Part shown: positions 1 through 7,404 of the stretch, piece after piece
Position numbering within the stretch: position 1 is the stretch's first letter
Layout of the letters: every line of letters begins with the position of its first letter
The notes under the pieces: model-generated
Seen by the model: only the letters and a program-made list of their open reading frames with translations
What the model was told of the DNA's origin: nothing
Database searches by the model: none
Position numbers and translations under genes: made by a program
Source of the DNA: DASSUW01 sp963759375
Lineage (GTDB): Bacteria; Actinomycetota; Thermoleophilia; Solirubrobacterales; Solirubrobacteraceae
Assembly (NCBI GenBank): GCA_963759375.1
Contig: CAVWYY010000003.1
Coordinates: forward strand, 434,001-498,000
Reading direction: 5' to 3'
DNA length: 64,000 nucleotides

Positions 1-488
1 TCGACGAGCACGCCGCCCAGCAGGAGTCCGGCGGCGCTGCCGCCGGAAGCGATCATCGCCCAGATCGAGAGCGCCTTGGTGCGCGCGGCGCCCTCGTCGA
101 ACGACGTCGTGATCACCGCGAGGGCGGCCGGTGAGAGCAGCGCGCCGCCGAGGCCCTGGAGCGCGCGGCCGCCGATCAGCATCGCCTCCGAGCTCGCGAG
201 CGCGTTCAGGAACGACGCGGCCGAGAACACGATCACGCCGGCGATGAACAGCTTGCGCCGGCCGATCAGGTCGGCCGCGCGGCCGCCGAGGAGCAGGAAG
301 CCGCCGAAGAACAGCGTGTAAGCGTTGACGATCCACTGCAGGGAGTCGTCCGAGATGCTCAGGTCGCCCTGTATCGAGGGGAGCGCGACGTTCACGATCG
401 TCGCGTCGAGGACCACCATGAACTGGCCGAGGCACACGACCACGAGCGCGTACCAGGGATTGAAGTGAGAGTGTCCGCTCCGGTTCAT
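1..488 (-). CDS. MFS drug exporter, DHA2 (EmrB/QacA) type, 3' end outside window
   Basis: Only the first 162 residues are present; the gene runs off the left edge. The protein starts MNRSGHSHFNPWYALVVVC and shows the DHA2-family opening motif LDATIVNVALPSIQ in the first membrane helix, then motif A-like GRAADLIGRRKLF between helices 2 and 3 and the helix 4-5 signature RALQGLGGALLSPAAL. This family exports drugs or toxic metabolites across the inner membrane by proton antiport; the substrate cannot be told. The ATG at 488 precedes TM1 directly. It is divergent from the ArsR gene at 590, which may control it. Confidence 0.88.
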   Translation of the reverse strand, partial: MNRSGHSHFNPWYALVVVCLGQFMVVLDATIVNVALPSIQGDLSISDDSLQWIVNAYTLFFGGFLLLGGRAADLIGRRKLFIAGVIVFSAASFLNALASSEAMLIGGRALQGLGGALLSPAALAVITTSFDEGAARTKALSIWAMIASGGSAAGLLLGGVLV

Positions 489-553
489 GCTCGGGACCGT
501 AGCACAAACCGGAGTGCGGACTTCACTAAAGCGGAGCGCCTACTCCGCAGTGC

Positions 554-582
554 TTGACAGGTTGCCTCCCGCGGCGCATACT
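554..582 (+). promoter_or_regulatory. Sigma-70-type promoter of the ArsR/SRPBCC pair
   Basis: TTGACA at 554-559, a 17-base spacer and CATACT at 577-582 form a near-consensus housekeeping promoter. Expected transcription start is about 588-590, which rules out the TTG at 554 as translation start of the downstream gene, because it is the -35 box itself. Confidence 0.7.
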
Positions 583-589
583 TAAGCAG

Positions 590-922
590 ATACCTAACCA
601 AAGCGCAACGCTCGATCGCGTCTTCCAGGCGCTCGCCGACTCCAGTCGGCGCGGCATGGTCGAGCGGCTCAGCCGAGGCCCGGCATCCGTGTCGGAGCTC
701 GCCGAGCCGCTCGCGATGTCGCTGCCGGCCGTCATGCAGCACCTGCAGGTGCTGGAGGCGAGCGGGCTCGTCCGCTCCGAGAAGCTCGGGCGGGTCCGGA
801 CCTGCACCATCGAGCCCGCGGCGCTGACGATGGCCGAGCAGTGGATCGGCGAGCGGCGGATCCTGTGGGAGCGCCGCCTCGACCGGCTCGGCGAGTACCT
901 CGACCAGGAGACCTCCCCATGA
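590..922 (+). CDS. ArsR-family transcriptional repressor, paired with SRPBCC gene
   Basis: Winged-helix regulator. The sequence LDRVFQALADSSRRGMVERL followed by RGPASVSELAEPLAMSLPAV is the typical N-terminal half of ArsR proteins that sit beside SRPBCC genes; no metal-binding cysteines are seen, so it is not an arsenic sensor. The frame is open back to TTG 554, but that codon is the -35 box. Family members commonly begin MPNQSA-, which here would be ATA 590 (ATA CCT AAC CAA AGC), right at the predicted transcript start. No ATG, GTG or TTG lies between 554 and the middle of the helix-turn-helix. It overlaps the next gene by ATGA. Family assignment is sure; the start codon is an inference. Confidence 0.8.
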   Translation: MPNQSATLDRVFQALADSSRRGMVERLSRGPASVSELAEPLAMSLPAVMQHLQVLEASGLVRSEKLGRVRTCTIEPAALTMAEQWIGERRILWERRLDRLGEYLDQETSP

Positions 923-1380
923 GCGACCGATCCGTCACCCACGCCACCTTCGTCGTCGAGCGCACCTACCCGGCCGAGCGCGCGCGTGTGTTCAAGGCCT
1001 GGGCCGACCCCAGGGCCAAGGCGCTGTGGTTCGGCGGCCCGGAGGGCGACGAGCAGCTCGACCTCGACTTCCGCGTCGGCGGCAAGGAGACCAGCCGCGG
1101 CATGGTCAACGGCTCAGAGTTCCGCTACGAGGCCACGTACCACGACATCGTCGAGGACGACCGGATCGTCTACGCGTATGACATGTACATGGACGGCACG
1201 CGCATCTCGGTGTCGCTCGGGACCGTCGAGCTCAGCGCCGACGGCGCCGGGACGCGCCTCGTCTACACGGAGAAGGGCGCGTACCTCGACGGGCACGACA
1301 CGCCGGAGCAGCGCCAGGAGGGCACCGAGCAGCTGTTCGACGCGCTCGGCGAGTCGCTCAAGGCGCCCGCCGGTACGTAG
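919..1380 (+). CDS. SRPBCC (AHSA1-like) domain protein
   Basis: 153 residues, a single START/Bet v1-like ligand-binding fold (AHSA1 group). Recognisable features are VVERTYPAERARVFKAWADP at the first strand and helix, WFGGPEG, and the C-terminal helix EGTEQLFDALGESL. Such proteins bind small hydrophobic ligands; the ligand is unknown. The ATG at 919 overlaps the ArsR stop by ATGA, so the two genes are translationally coupled and probably respond to the same signal. Its 3' end overlaps the convergent DUF6314 gene by 23 bases. Confidence 0.85.
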   Translation: MSDRSVTHATFVVERTYPAERARVFKAWADPRAKALWFGGPEGDEQLDLDFRVGGKETSRGMVNGSEFRYEATYHDIVEDDRIVYAYDMYMDGTRISVSLGTVELSADGAGTRLVYTEKGAYLDGHDTPEQRQEGTEQLFDALGESLKAPAGT

Positions 1381-1756
1381 TCTCGATCTCGAGGTCCTTG
1401 GCCGGACCCGTCACGCGCCAGCGCACCGCGAGCGTGTCGGGGTCGAGCAGGCGGTACTCACCGTCGTAGCGGTCCTCCCCGCACTGGTGCTCGACCGGGC
1501 GGTCGAGCACCAGCGGATGGAACGGCCGGCCGTCGGCGAACTCGACCAGCCAGCCGCTCCCGGCGGGCACGATGGCCAGCTGCCGTGCGGCCGGTCCGTC
1601 GTGGGCGCCGAACCGCAGGCGGCCGTCCTCGGTCCAGCGCAGCCCGGCGCCGTCCGGTGCGAACGTAGCGGTGCCGGTGAACTCGCCGGCGCCGCCCGCC
1701 CGGCGGTCGAGCAGCCGGCGGCGGATCGTCCAGCGGCCGGTCAGGAGCTCGATCAG
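1358..1756 (-). CDS. DUF6314 family protein
   Basis: About 132 residues if translation starts at CTG 1756. The protein shows LTGRWTIRRRLLDRRAGGAG near the start, then GLRWTEDGRLRFG, and ends WRVTGPAKDLEIETTYRR, the pattern of the DUF6314 beta-barrel family, whose function is unknown. No ATG, GTG or TTG exists before GTG 1570, which would remove half of the fold, so I prefer CTG 1754-1756, overlapping the stop of the upstream gene (CTGA). The start is uncertain. Part of a minus-strand run with the gene ending at 1753. Confidence 0.65.
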   Translation of the reverse strand: MIELLTGRWTIRRRLLDRRAGGAGEFTGTATFAPDGAGLRWTEDGRLRFGAHDGPAARQLAIVPAGSGWLVEFADGRPFHPLVLDRPVEHQCGEDRYDGEYRLLDPDTLAVRWRVTGPAKDLEIETTYRRAP

Positions 1757-2022
1757 GAGTCCTTGTCCGCCTCGCGGGCGGCGGCCGCGACGTCCTTGAG
1801 GTCGGGCTCGGCCCCCTCCGGCGGCTCGGCCCCGCCGTCGCGCACTGCGTCGGCGTTGTCGCCCGCATGGGGGTCGATCCCTGTCGCGGTCGCCGGCTCG
1901 TCGCTCACGGCCTCGCGGCCGGTCACGTCCGAGCCGAGCTCCGGGTCAACGCCGCCGTCCTCAGGAGGCGCGATGCCCTCCTCGGCCGTCTCGGCCCACT
2001 CGCCCTTGTCCTTGTCGTCCAT
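1753..2022 (-). CDS. Small acidic, probably disordered protein
   Basis: 89 residues, very rich in Asp, Glu, Ala, Gly and Pro, with no hydrophobic core, no cysteine and no signal peptide; it starts MDDKDKGEWAETAEEGIAPP and ends AAAREADKDS. It looks intrinsically disordered. No family is recognised. It lies 10 bases after the SRPBCC gene and overlaps the DUF6314 start, so it is probably part of that operon. It could be a spurious open frame, but the frame is intact and the neighbours are tightly spaced around it. Confidence 0.55.
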   Translation of the reverse strand: MDDKDKGEWAETAEEGIAPPEDGGVDPELGSDVTGREAVSDEPATATGIDPHAGDNADAVRDGGAEPPEGAEPDLKDVAAAAREADKDS

Positions 2023-2032
2023 GTGGCGGGTT

Positions 2033-2536
2033 CTACCCGCTCTCGGACGCGAGCGACACGGCCACCTCCTCGAGCAGGTCCATGCCCTCCTGCATCCCGC
2101 CCTCCATGCCGGAGTCGATGATGGCGTCGCGGACCTCCTTGGTGTCCACGCGCGTGAGCATCTCGACCGTGGTGCGGCCGGCCGCCTCGGTGAACGTGAT
2201 CAGGTTGAGCGCGGCACCGGCCTCGGGTGCACCCTCGTAGATCTCGGTGTAGACCAGCCGCTCGTTCGGCACGATCTCGCGGAACTCGCCGTGGAACGCC
2301 ACCCCCTGGCCTTCGGTGGCGGTCATCGCGTAGCGCCACGCGCCGCCGACCCGCAGGTCGATCTCGGCGACGTCCATCTGCCCGCGGCGCCCCGCCCACC
2401 ACCGCCGCACCAGCTCGGGCGTGGTCCAGGCCTTGTAGACGAGATGCCGGGGCGCGGCGAACTCGCGCACCACCAGGATCTCGGTGTCCGACGGGAGTGT
2501 CAGCTTCGCGGTGCCGCTAGTGGTCATCGGAGCCAT
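2033..2536 (-). CDS. SRPBCC (AHSA1) family protein
   Basis: 167 residues. The first part, EILVVREFAAPRHLVYKAWT, followed by TPELVRRWWAG and DLRVGGAWRYAM, is the classical AHSA1/YndB-like START fold; the C-terminal helix carries MEGGMQEGMDLLEEVAVSL. It follows an ArsR gene and overlaps its 3' end by 20 bases, the same gene pair as at 590-1380 but a distinct paralogue. ATG 2527 is an alternative start. Role: probable ligand-binding partner of the ArsR switch; ligand unknown. Confidence 0.87.
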   Translation of the reverse strand: MAPMTTSGTAKLTLPSDTEILVVREFAAPRHLVYKAWTTPELVRRWWAGRRGQMDVAEIDLRVGGAWRYAMTATEGQGVAFHGEFREIVPNERLVYTEIYEGAPEAGAALNLITFTEAAGRTTVEMLTRVDTKEVRDAIIDSGMEGGMQEGMDLLEEVAVSLASESG

Positions 2537-2870
2537 CTCCTTCCTCCTTCTTGAGTTCGTCCAGCACGGTGTCCAGCTCTGCGAACCGCTCGGACCAGGT
2601 GTCCTCGTAGTTCTTGACCCAGTCGTGGATGGGCTTCAGCGCGTGCCCGTTGAGCCGGTACAGCCGCTGCCGTCCTTCGTCGCGCACGTCCACCGCCCCC
2701 ACCTCACGCAGGACCCGCAGGTGCTTTGACACCTGCGGCTGGGCCAGGCCGAGCGCGCGCACCAGGTCGTTGACGGGACGCTCGCCGCCCGCGAGGACGT
2801 CGAGGATCTGCCGCCGCCGGGGCTCGGCCACCGCGTTGAACGCGTCTGCCGTGGTCGCCGCTCGTGCCAT
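2517..2870 (-). CDS. ArsR-family repressor (autoregulated)
   Basis: 117 residues from ATG 2870. The helix-turn-helix is clear: FNAVAEPRRRQILDVLAGGE, RPVNDLVRALGLAQPQVSKH, LRVLREVGAVDVRDEGRQRL and YRLNGHALKPIHDWV. This is the type usually coupled to SRPBCC genes. ATG 2882 also opens the frame, but the -10 box TATGAT (2883-2878) overlaps it, so 2870, seven bases after the box, is the likely leaderless start. An imperfect palindrome covers the promoter, which suggests autorepression. Confidence 0.87.
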   Translation of the reverse strand: MARAATTADAFNAVAEPRRRQILDVLAGGERPVNDLVRALGLAQPQVSKHLRVLREVGAVDVRDEGRQRLYRLNGHALKPIHDWVKNYEDTWSERFAELDTVLDELKKEEGDGSDDH

Positions 2871-2877
2871 GCCGAGC

Positions 2878-2905
2878 ATCATATACCCATATAGGCATAT
2901 GTCAA
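2878..2905 (-). promoter_or_regulatory. Promoter with overlapping ArsR operator
   Basis: On the minus strand TTGACA (2905-2900), a 16-base spacer and TATGAT (2883-2878) make a near-consensus promoter. A 22-bp imperfect palindrome at 2880-2901, with arms CATAT / ATATG and a central ATAT (18 of 22 positions symmetric), fills the spacer, as expected for a repressor site of the ArsR gene that follows seven bases downstream. Confidence 0.65.
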
Positions 2906-2924
2906 ATGGGGCCGACGAACTAGG

Positions 2925-4603
2925 TCACGCCGCCACGCGGCGGCCGCCCCGCATCAGCGAGGCGGCCGCCGCGACCAGGCAGGCGGCGATCGCGAACGCG
3001 AACGCCGTGTGCAGGCCGTGCCGGAACGGGCCGGAGATGAGATCGGGGAAGAACGAGCTGCCGGTGAGCGCCGCCTGGTCGTGCGGCGAGAGGCCGGCCA
3101 GCACGCCGGGGCCGACCAGGTGCTCGATCGGGTTGTAGCCGAGGAACGCGGCGAACAGGATCGAGATCGGCGGCAGGCCGGCGACGTCGTGCGCGGTGGC
3201 CGGCGCGATGCCGTGCGCCTCGAGGCCGGCGCTCAGCGTCTGCGGCAGCGTGGCGGCCAGGCCGATCACCATCAGCGTGAAGAAGATGCCGATCGACAGC
3301 ACCTGGGCGGAGTTCTGGAACGTCTGGTTCATGGCTCCGCCCGCGCCACGGTCCTGCGCCGGGAGGCTGTTCATGATCGCCGCTCGGTTGGGCGCGGCGA
3401 ACATGCCCATCGCGAGCCCGATGAGCAGGACGATCGCGCCGAACAGCGGGTAGGCGAAGTCGGTCGGCAGGAGCAGCAGTAGCGCGAAGCCGACGGCGGC
3501 CAGCACCATCCCGCGCGGTGGCGAACGGGCGGGCGCCGAAGCGGTCGGACAGGTAGCCGGACGCCGGGCCGGCCAGCAGCACGCCGATCGTCAGCGGCAG
3601 CATGTAGATGCCCGCCCACAGCGGCGTGCTCGTGAAGTCGTAGCCGTGCTCGGGCAGCCAGATGCCCTGCAGCCAGATGATCAGGATGAACATCAGGCCG
3701 CCGCGCGCGACGGCCGACAGGAACGTCGACAGCGTGCCGAACGTGAACGCGCGCACGCGGAACAGCGGCAGGCGGAACATCGGGTTCGCCGACCGCCGCT
3801 CGACGATCACGAAGGCGCCGAGGCAGGCCACCGCGCCGGCCAGCAGCGCCAGCACGCGCGCGCTCCCCCAGCCGGTGGCGTGCCCACCCGCGGGCCGGAT
3901 GCCATAGGTGACCGCGACCATCACGAGGATCAGGCCGAGCGCGAACGTCACGTTGCCGGGCCAGTCGATCGGCGCGCGGGTGGGGCGTGTTCAGCTCGCG
4001 CAGCCGCAGGTACGCCCAGACGGTCCCGAACAGGCCGACCGGCACCGAGATCAGGAACACGAGCCGCCAGTCGATCGGGGCGAGCACGCCGCCGAGCACC
4101 AGGCCGATGAACGTGCCGCTGACGCCGACGACGTTGTTGAGCCCGAGCGCCATGCCGCGCTGGTGGGGCGGGAACGCGTCGGTGATGATCGCCGCCGCGT
4201 TGGCGAGCAGGCAGGCGCCCCCGATGCCCTGCACGATGCGGAACACGATCAGGTACGTCGCGCCGGACCGGCCGGTCATCCAGTCGACCGCCAGCAGCAA
4301 CGACGCCGCCGTGTAGATGACGAAACCGAGGTTGTAGATCCGCACGCGGCCGACCATGTCGCCGAGCCGGCCGAGGCTGACGATCAGCACGCTGGTGACC
4401 ACCAGGTAGCCGAGGATCATCCACAGCAGGAAGAACGAGTTCGCCGGCACCAGCGGGTCGAGATGGATGCCGCGGAAGATGTCCGGCATCGCGATGATCG
4501 TGATCGACCCGTCGAGCGTCGCCAGCAGCACCGCGAGCGTCGCGTTCGACAGCGCCACCCACTTGTACCGGTCTCGCGTCCACTCATGAAACTGTACAGG
4601 CAA
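2925..4603 (-). pseudogene. MFS exporter (DHA2 type), broken by two +1 frameshifts
   Basis: Three frames read in series give one full-length DHA2-type drug exporter. Part 1 (4603 to about 3980) contains LATLDGSITIIAMPDIF, LGRLGDMVGRVRIYNLG and RIVQGIGGACLLANAAAI. Part 2 (about 3970 to 3515) continues from WPGNVTFALGLILVMVAVTY to SDRFGARPFATA. Part 3 (about 3510 to 2925) runs from MVLAAVGFALLLLLP to the end. Each break is repaired by removing one base, near 3972 and near 3513, both in GC-alternating runs. This may be real decay or sequence error. The first in-frame start is TTG 4603, which lies inside the MarR operator; the divergent MarR gene is the likely repressor. Confidence 0.82.
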
Positions 4604-4615
4604 CCTGTACAGTTT
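4589..4615. promoter_or_regulatory. Perfect palindromic operator, probable MarR site
   Basis: AAACTGTACAGG (4589-4600) and CCTGTACAGTTT (4604-4615) are perfect 12-base inverted arms around CAA. The site fills the gap between the divergent MFS and MarR genes and even covers the MFS TTG start, so one bound dimer could repress both. Confidence 0.8.
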
Positions 4616-4619
4616 CCCT

Positions 4620-5033
4620 GTGGATAATCCCGAACTGGCGAGCGAGCTGCGAGAGGTCGTCGGCCGTCTGCTCCGCCGCCTGCGGGCCGAGCCCGGCCCG
4701 CCGGTCGCTCAGGCGGCGGTGCTGAGCCGGCTCGACCGCCGCGGCCCGGCGAGCGTGAGCGACCTGGCCGTGGCCGATCGCATGCGCCCGCAGTCGATGG
4801 CGCCGATCGTGCGCGAGCTCGAGGCGGCCGGCCTCGTCAGTCGCCGCCCGGACCCGTCCGACGGACGGCGCGCGATCGTCGACCTCACGCCGGAAGGGCG
4901 CGCGACCCTGACCGACCTGCGCGCCCGCCGCGTCGACTGGCTCACGCGCGCGCTCGAGTCCGAGCTGTCCGCGGCCGAGCGCGCCGAGCTCGCGCGCGCC
5001 GTCGCGCTGCTCGGCCGCGTCGCCGACGCCTAG
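4620..5033 (+). CDS. MarR-family transcriptional regulator
   Basis: 137 residues from GTG 4620. The winged helix is visible as RRGPASVSDLAVADRMRPQS, MAPIVRELEAAGLVSRRPDP and SDGRRAIVDLTPEGRATL (wing), followed by a C-terminal dimerisation helix. MarR proteins repress a neighbouring exporter gene until a small aromatic ligand binds. Here the neighbour is the divergent MFS exporter and a perfect palindrome lies between them. Start choice: the GTG is four bases after the operator, with no clear Shine-Dalgarno, so a leaderless or near-leaderless message is possible. Confidence 0.88.
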   Translation: MDNPELASELREVVGRLLRRLRAEPGPPVAQAAVLSRLDRRGPASVSDLAVADRMRPQSMAPIVRELEAAGLVSRRPDPSDGRRAIVDLTPEGRATLTDLRARRVDWLTRALESELSAAERAELARAVALLGRVADA

Positions 5034-5066
5034 GCGGGTGAGGTCACGACGCGCGTTGGGTTCGGG

Positions 5067-5394
5067 CGAACGTCAACTGCGGCTGGGTAGGGAGGTGGGT
5101 GCGCCTGCGGGTGTGTGCATTTCGTCGCACGCGTCGCGCCGGCGCCGATGCGTGCGACGTTGCGCACCCAGGGTGTGCGTTTCGTCGCAGTCGTCGGCCG
5201 GGCGCGCGTTCGTGCGACGTTCCGCACACACAGCCAGTATTTCGTCGCACACGTCCCGCGGCGGCGGGTCCGTGCCACGTTTGTCCCCTATAGCCAGCGG
5301 TTCGTCGCAGACATCGGCGCCGGCGCGGTCGGTGCGACGAAATGCTGCCGCGATCGTGTCCCCGCCTCCCCACCCAGCAAGCAGTTGACGTTCG
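5067..5394. repeat. 328-bp inverted-repeat element with phased internal site array
   Basis: The 381-base gap between 5034 and 5414 holds no convincing gene. Its outer arms are inverted repeats in two blocks: CGAACGTCAACTGC (5067-5080) against its complement at 5381-5394, and GCTGGGTAGGGAGG (5082-5095) against its complement at 5365-5378 with one mismatch. Inside lie eight copies of the core CGTCGCA, alternating in orientation, beginning at 5123, 5153, 5183, 5213, 5243, 5273, 5303 and 5333, exactly 30 bases apart; only the sixth has a mismatch. The 20-base spacers differ. The same outer arms recur at 41479-41622. No transposase or attachment duplication is seen. Confidence 0.85.
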
Positions 5395-5414
5395 CCGGCA
5401 CCCACACCAACCGC

Positions 5415-6584
5415 CTAGGCCGCCGCGGGCAGCTGCCCGCCCTCCTCCACCAGCGTGCGGATCCCGTCGATCGCGTCCCAGTCGTTGACGTGCATCGCGG
5501 CGGTCACCGACCCGTCGGCGGCGAGCCAGAACGCCTGGAAGCGCGCCTCCTCGAGCGATCCGCGGAGCACGAGCTCGTCGCCCGGGCCGTGGAGGCCGAC
5601 GTACTCGAGCCCGAGGTCGTACTGGTCGGAGAAGAAATACGGCAGCTTCGCGTACGGCTCGCCGTGCCCGAGCATCGAGCGGGCCGCCGCCTCACCCTGC
5701 GCGATCGCGTTGTCCCAGTGCTCGGTGCGGACGCGCCGCCCGTAGCGCGGGTGCTCGGCTGCCGCGGCGTCACCGGCCACGAAGACGTCCGCTGCGCTCG
5801 TGCGCAGCAGCGCGTCGGCGGCGATGCCGTCGTCGATCGCGATGCCCGCGGCCTCGGCGAGCGCGACGTCCGGCGCGACCCCGACGCCGAGCACCACCGC
5901 GTCGGCGGCGATCGTGCGGCCGTCCGCGAGCTCGACCCCGCCGGCGCCGATCGCCGCGACCTGCGCCCCGGTCAACAGCTCGACGCCGTGGGCGCGGTGC
6001 AGGCGCGCGAAGAACGCGCCGAGCTCCGCTCCGAGCACGGCCTGCAGCGGCGACGCCGCCCGCTCGATCATGGTCACCTCGGCCCCGAGGCCGCGAGCGG
6101 TGGCGGCGACCTCGGAGCCGATCCAGCCTGCGCCGATCACGGCCAGCCGCCCGCCGCCGTCGACCACCGCGCGGATCGCGTCCGCGTCGGCCACCGACCG
6201 CAAGGTGAGGGCGCCGGTCGCGCCGGGGATCGGCGGCCGCCGCGGCACAGCGCCGGGAGCCAGCAGCAGCCGGTCGTAGGCGAGTTCGCGCCCGCCGGTG
6301 AGCGTGACCCGGCGCTCACCGGCGTCGATCGCGGTCGCCTCGGTTCCGGTCAGCAGCTCGATCGAATGCGCGGCGTAGTACTCCGCGTCGTGCACCTGTG
6401 CGTCGGTGAACGGGCTCTCACCCGCGAGGTAGCTCTTGGAGAGCGGCGGGCGCTCGTACGGCAGGCGCGGCTCGGCGGCGACGAGCACGACCCGGCCGCC
6501 GAAGCCCTCGGCCCGCAGGGCCGCCGCGGCCTTCGCCCCGGCCAGCCCGCCGCCGATGATCACATGCGTCTGGGTTTCGGTCAC
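5415..6584 (-). CDS. NAD(P)/FAD-dependent ferredoxin reductase
   Basis: 389 residues. FAD-binding Rossmann motif GGGLAGAKAAAALR at residues 10-23, the family motif RLPYERPPLSKSYL near 40-53, a second dinucleotide motif VIGAGWIGSEVAAT near 150, and the FAD-contact motif DVFVAGDAAA near 270; a reductase C-terminal domain follows. The family passes electrons from NAD(P)H to a ferredoxin or rubredoxin serving a P450 or dioxygenase. No such partner is in the window, so the acceptor is unknown. It lies alone between the repeat element and the dienelactone hydrolase gene on the same strand. Confidence 0.88.
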   Translation of the reverse strand: MTETQTHVIIGGGLAGAKAAAALRAEGFGGRVVLVAAEPRLPYERPPLSKSYLAGESPFTDAQVHDAEYYAAHSIELLTGTEATAIDAGERRVTLTGGRELAYDRLLLAPGAVPRRPPIPGATGALTLRSVADADAIRAVVDGGGRLAVIGAGWIGSEVAATARGLGAEVTMIERAASPLQAVLGAELGAFFARLHRAHGVELLTGAQVAAIGAGGVELADGRTIAADAVVLGVGVAPDVALAEAAGIAIDDGIAADALLRTSAADVFVAGDAAAAEHPRYGRRVRTEHWDNAIAQGEAAARSMLGHGEPYAKLPYFFSDQYDLGLEYVGLHGPGDELVLRGSLEEARFQAFWLAADGSVTAAMHVNDWDAIDGIRTLVEEGGQLPAAA

Positions 6585-6618
6585 GCCCGGTTCGCGCGCC
6601 GCGGCGGATGGTTCTTAC

Positions 6619-7344
6619 CTATGCCGAGACGGTGCGGCCGAGCAGAGCGAACAGCTCGCTGTAGTGTCGCTCGGCGGCGGCCTCGTCGTAGGCGGGCGTG
6701 TCGGCCATCGTGTAGCCGTGAGCGGCGCCCGCGTAGACCTCGGAGCGGTACCGCACGGCGGCGTCGTCGAGGGCGCGGTCGAGCGTCGCGATCTGCTCCG
6801 GGGTCATGTTCCGGTCGTTGTCGGCGTGCCCGAGGTAGACCTCGGCGCCGAGGCGGCCGGCGCGCAGGTGCGGGCTGTCGGCGCCGTCCGAGACCAGCCC
6901 GCCGACGTGGAAGCCGCCGAGCGCGGCCACGCGGTCCGGGTACGACGCGGCGAGATGCCAGCCGACGCGGCCGCCCATGCAGTAGCCGGTGACGGCCACG
7001 GGGCCGTCGAGCGCGTCCAGGTAGGCGGCGCCGTCACGCTCGATCGCCTCCGGCGTCAGGCTCGCCAGCAGCGGCTTGATGCGCGCGAAGAACTCCCCCC
7101 GCTGCGTTTCGTCGGTCAGGTCCGGCATCGGCACGACCGGCGCGCGGCCGGCCCGGTAGAACACGTTCGGGGCGAGCACGACGTAGCCGTGCTCCGCGAT
7201 CCGCTCGGCCATCCGCTCGATCTGCGGGCGCAGGCCGTACGCGTCCATGATCAGCACGACCGCGGGGTGGGGATCCTCGTCGGGACGCGCGAGGTAGGCG
7301 TCGGCGCTCCCGTCCTGCGTGGTGACGTCAACCGTGGTGATCAT
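6619..7344 (-). CDS. Dienelactone hydrolase family protein
   Basis: 241 residues from ATG 7344 (a TTG at 7356 would add four residues). Alpha/beta-hydrolase fold with the Cys nucleophile elbow GYCMGG, the acid region YLGHADNDRNM and the histidine in GAAHGYTMAD, the classic Cys-Asp-His triad of dienelactone hydrolases. N-terminal strand HPAVVLIMDAYGLRPQIERM is typical. Members hydrolyse lactones or esters in the cytoplasm; the real substrate is unknown. It is 34 bases from the ferredoxin reductase gene and probably cotranscribed with it. Confidence 0.87.
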   Translation of the reverse strand: MITTVDVTTQDGSADAYLARPDEDPHPAVVLIMDAYGLRPQIERMAERIAEHGYVVLAPNVFYRAGRAPVVPMPDLTDETQRGEFFARIKPLLASLTPEAIERDGAAYLDALDGPVAVTGYCMGGRVGWHLAASYPDRVAALGGFHVGGLVSDGADSPHLRAGRLGAEVYLGHADNDRNMTPEQIATLDRALDDAAVRYRSEVYAGAAHGYTMADTPAYDEAAAERHYSELFALLGRTVSA

Positions 7345-7404
7345 GCCCAGTGTCAACGGAGGATTGCACGATGCCGTCTCCGGGCCTCCGTAGTCTCAGC
7401 GCCC

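Noticed and set aside
554..556. TTG as start codon of the ArsR gene
   Set aside because: It is part of the TTGACA -35 box; RNA would start more than 30 bases downstream.
5121..5340. CRISPR array
   Set aside because: Repeats are only about 10 bases, alternate in orientation, spacers are 20 bases, and no cas gene is present.
5115..5350. Gene for a 20-residue repeat protein (FVA-x-V-x(10)-VRATF type)
   Set aside because: Frames are open on both strands because the period is 60 bases; there is no ribosome site, the repeats are palindromic at DNA level, and the outer inverted arms mark a DNA element. Kept as an alternative only.
5067..5394. Insertion sequence
   Set aside because: There is no transposase-like frame and no target-site duplication that I can see at the arm ends.
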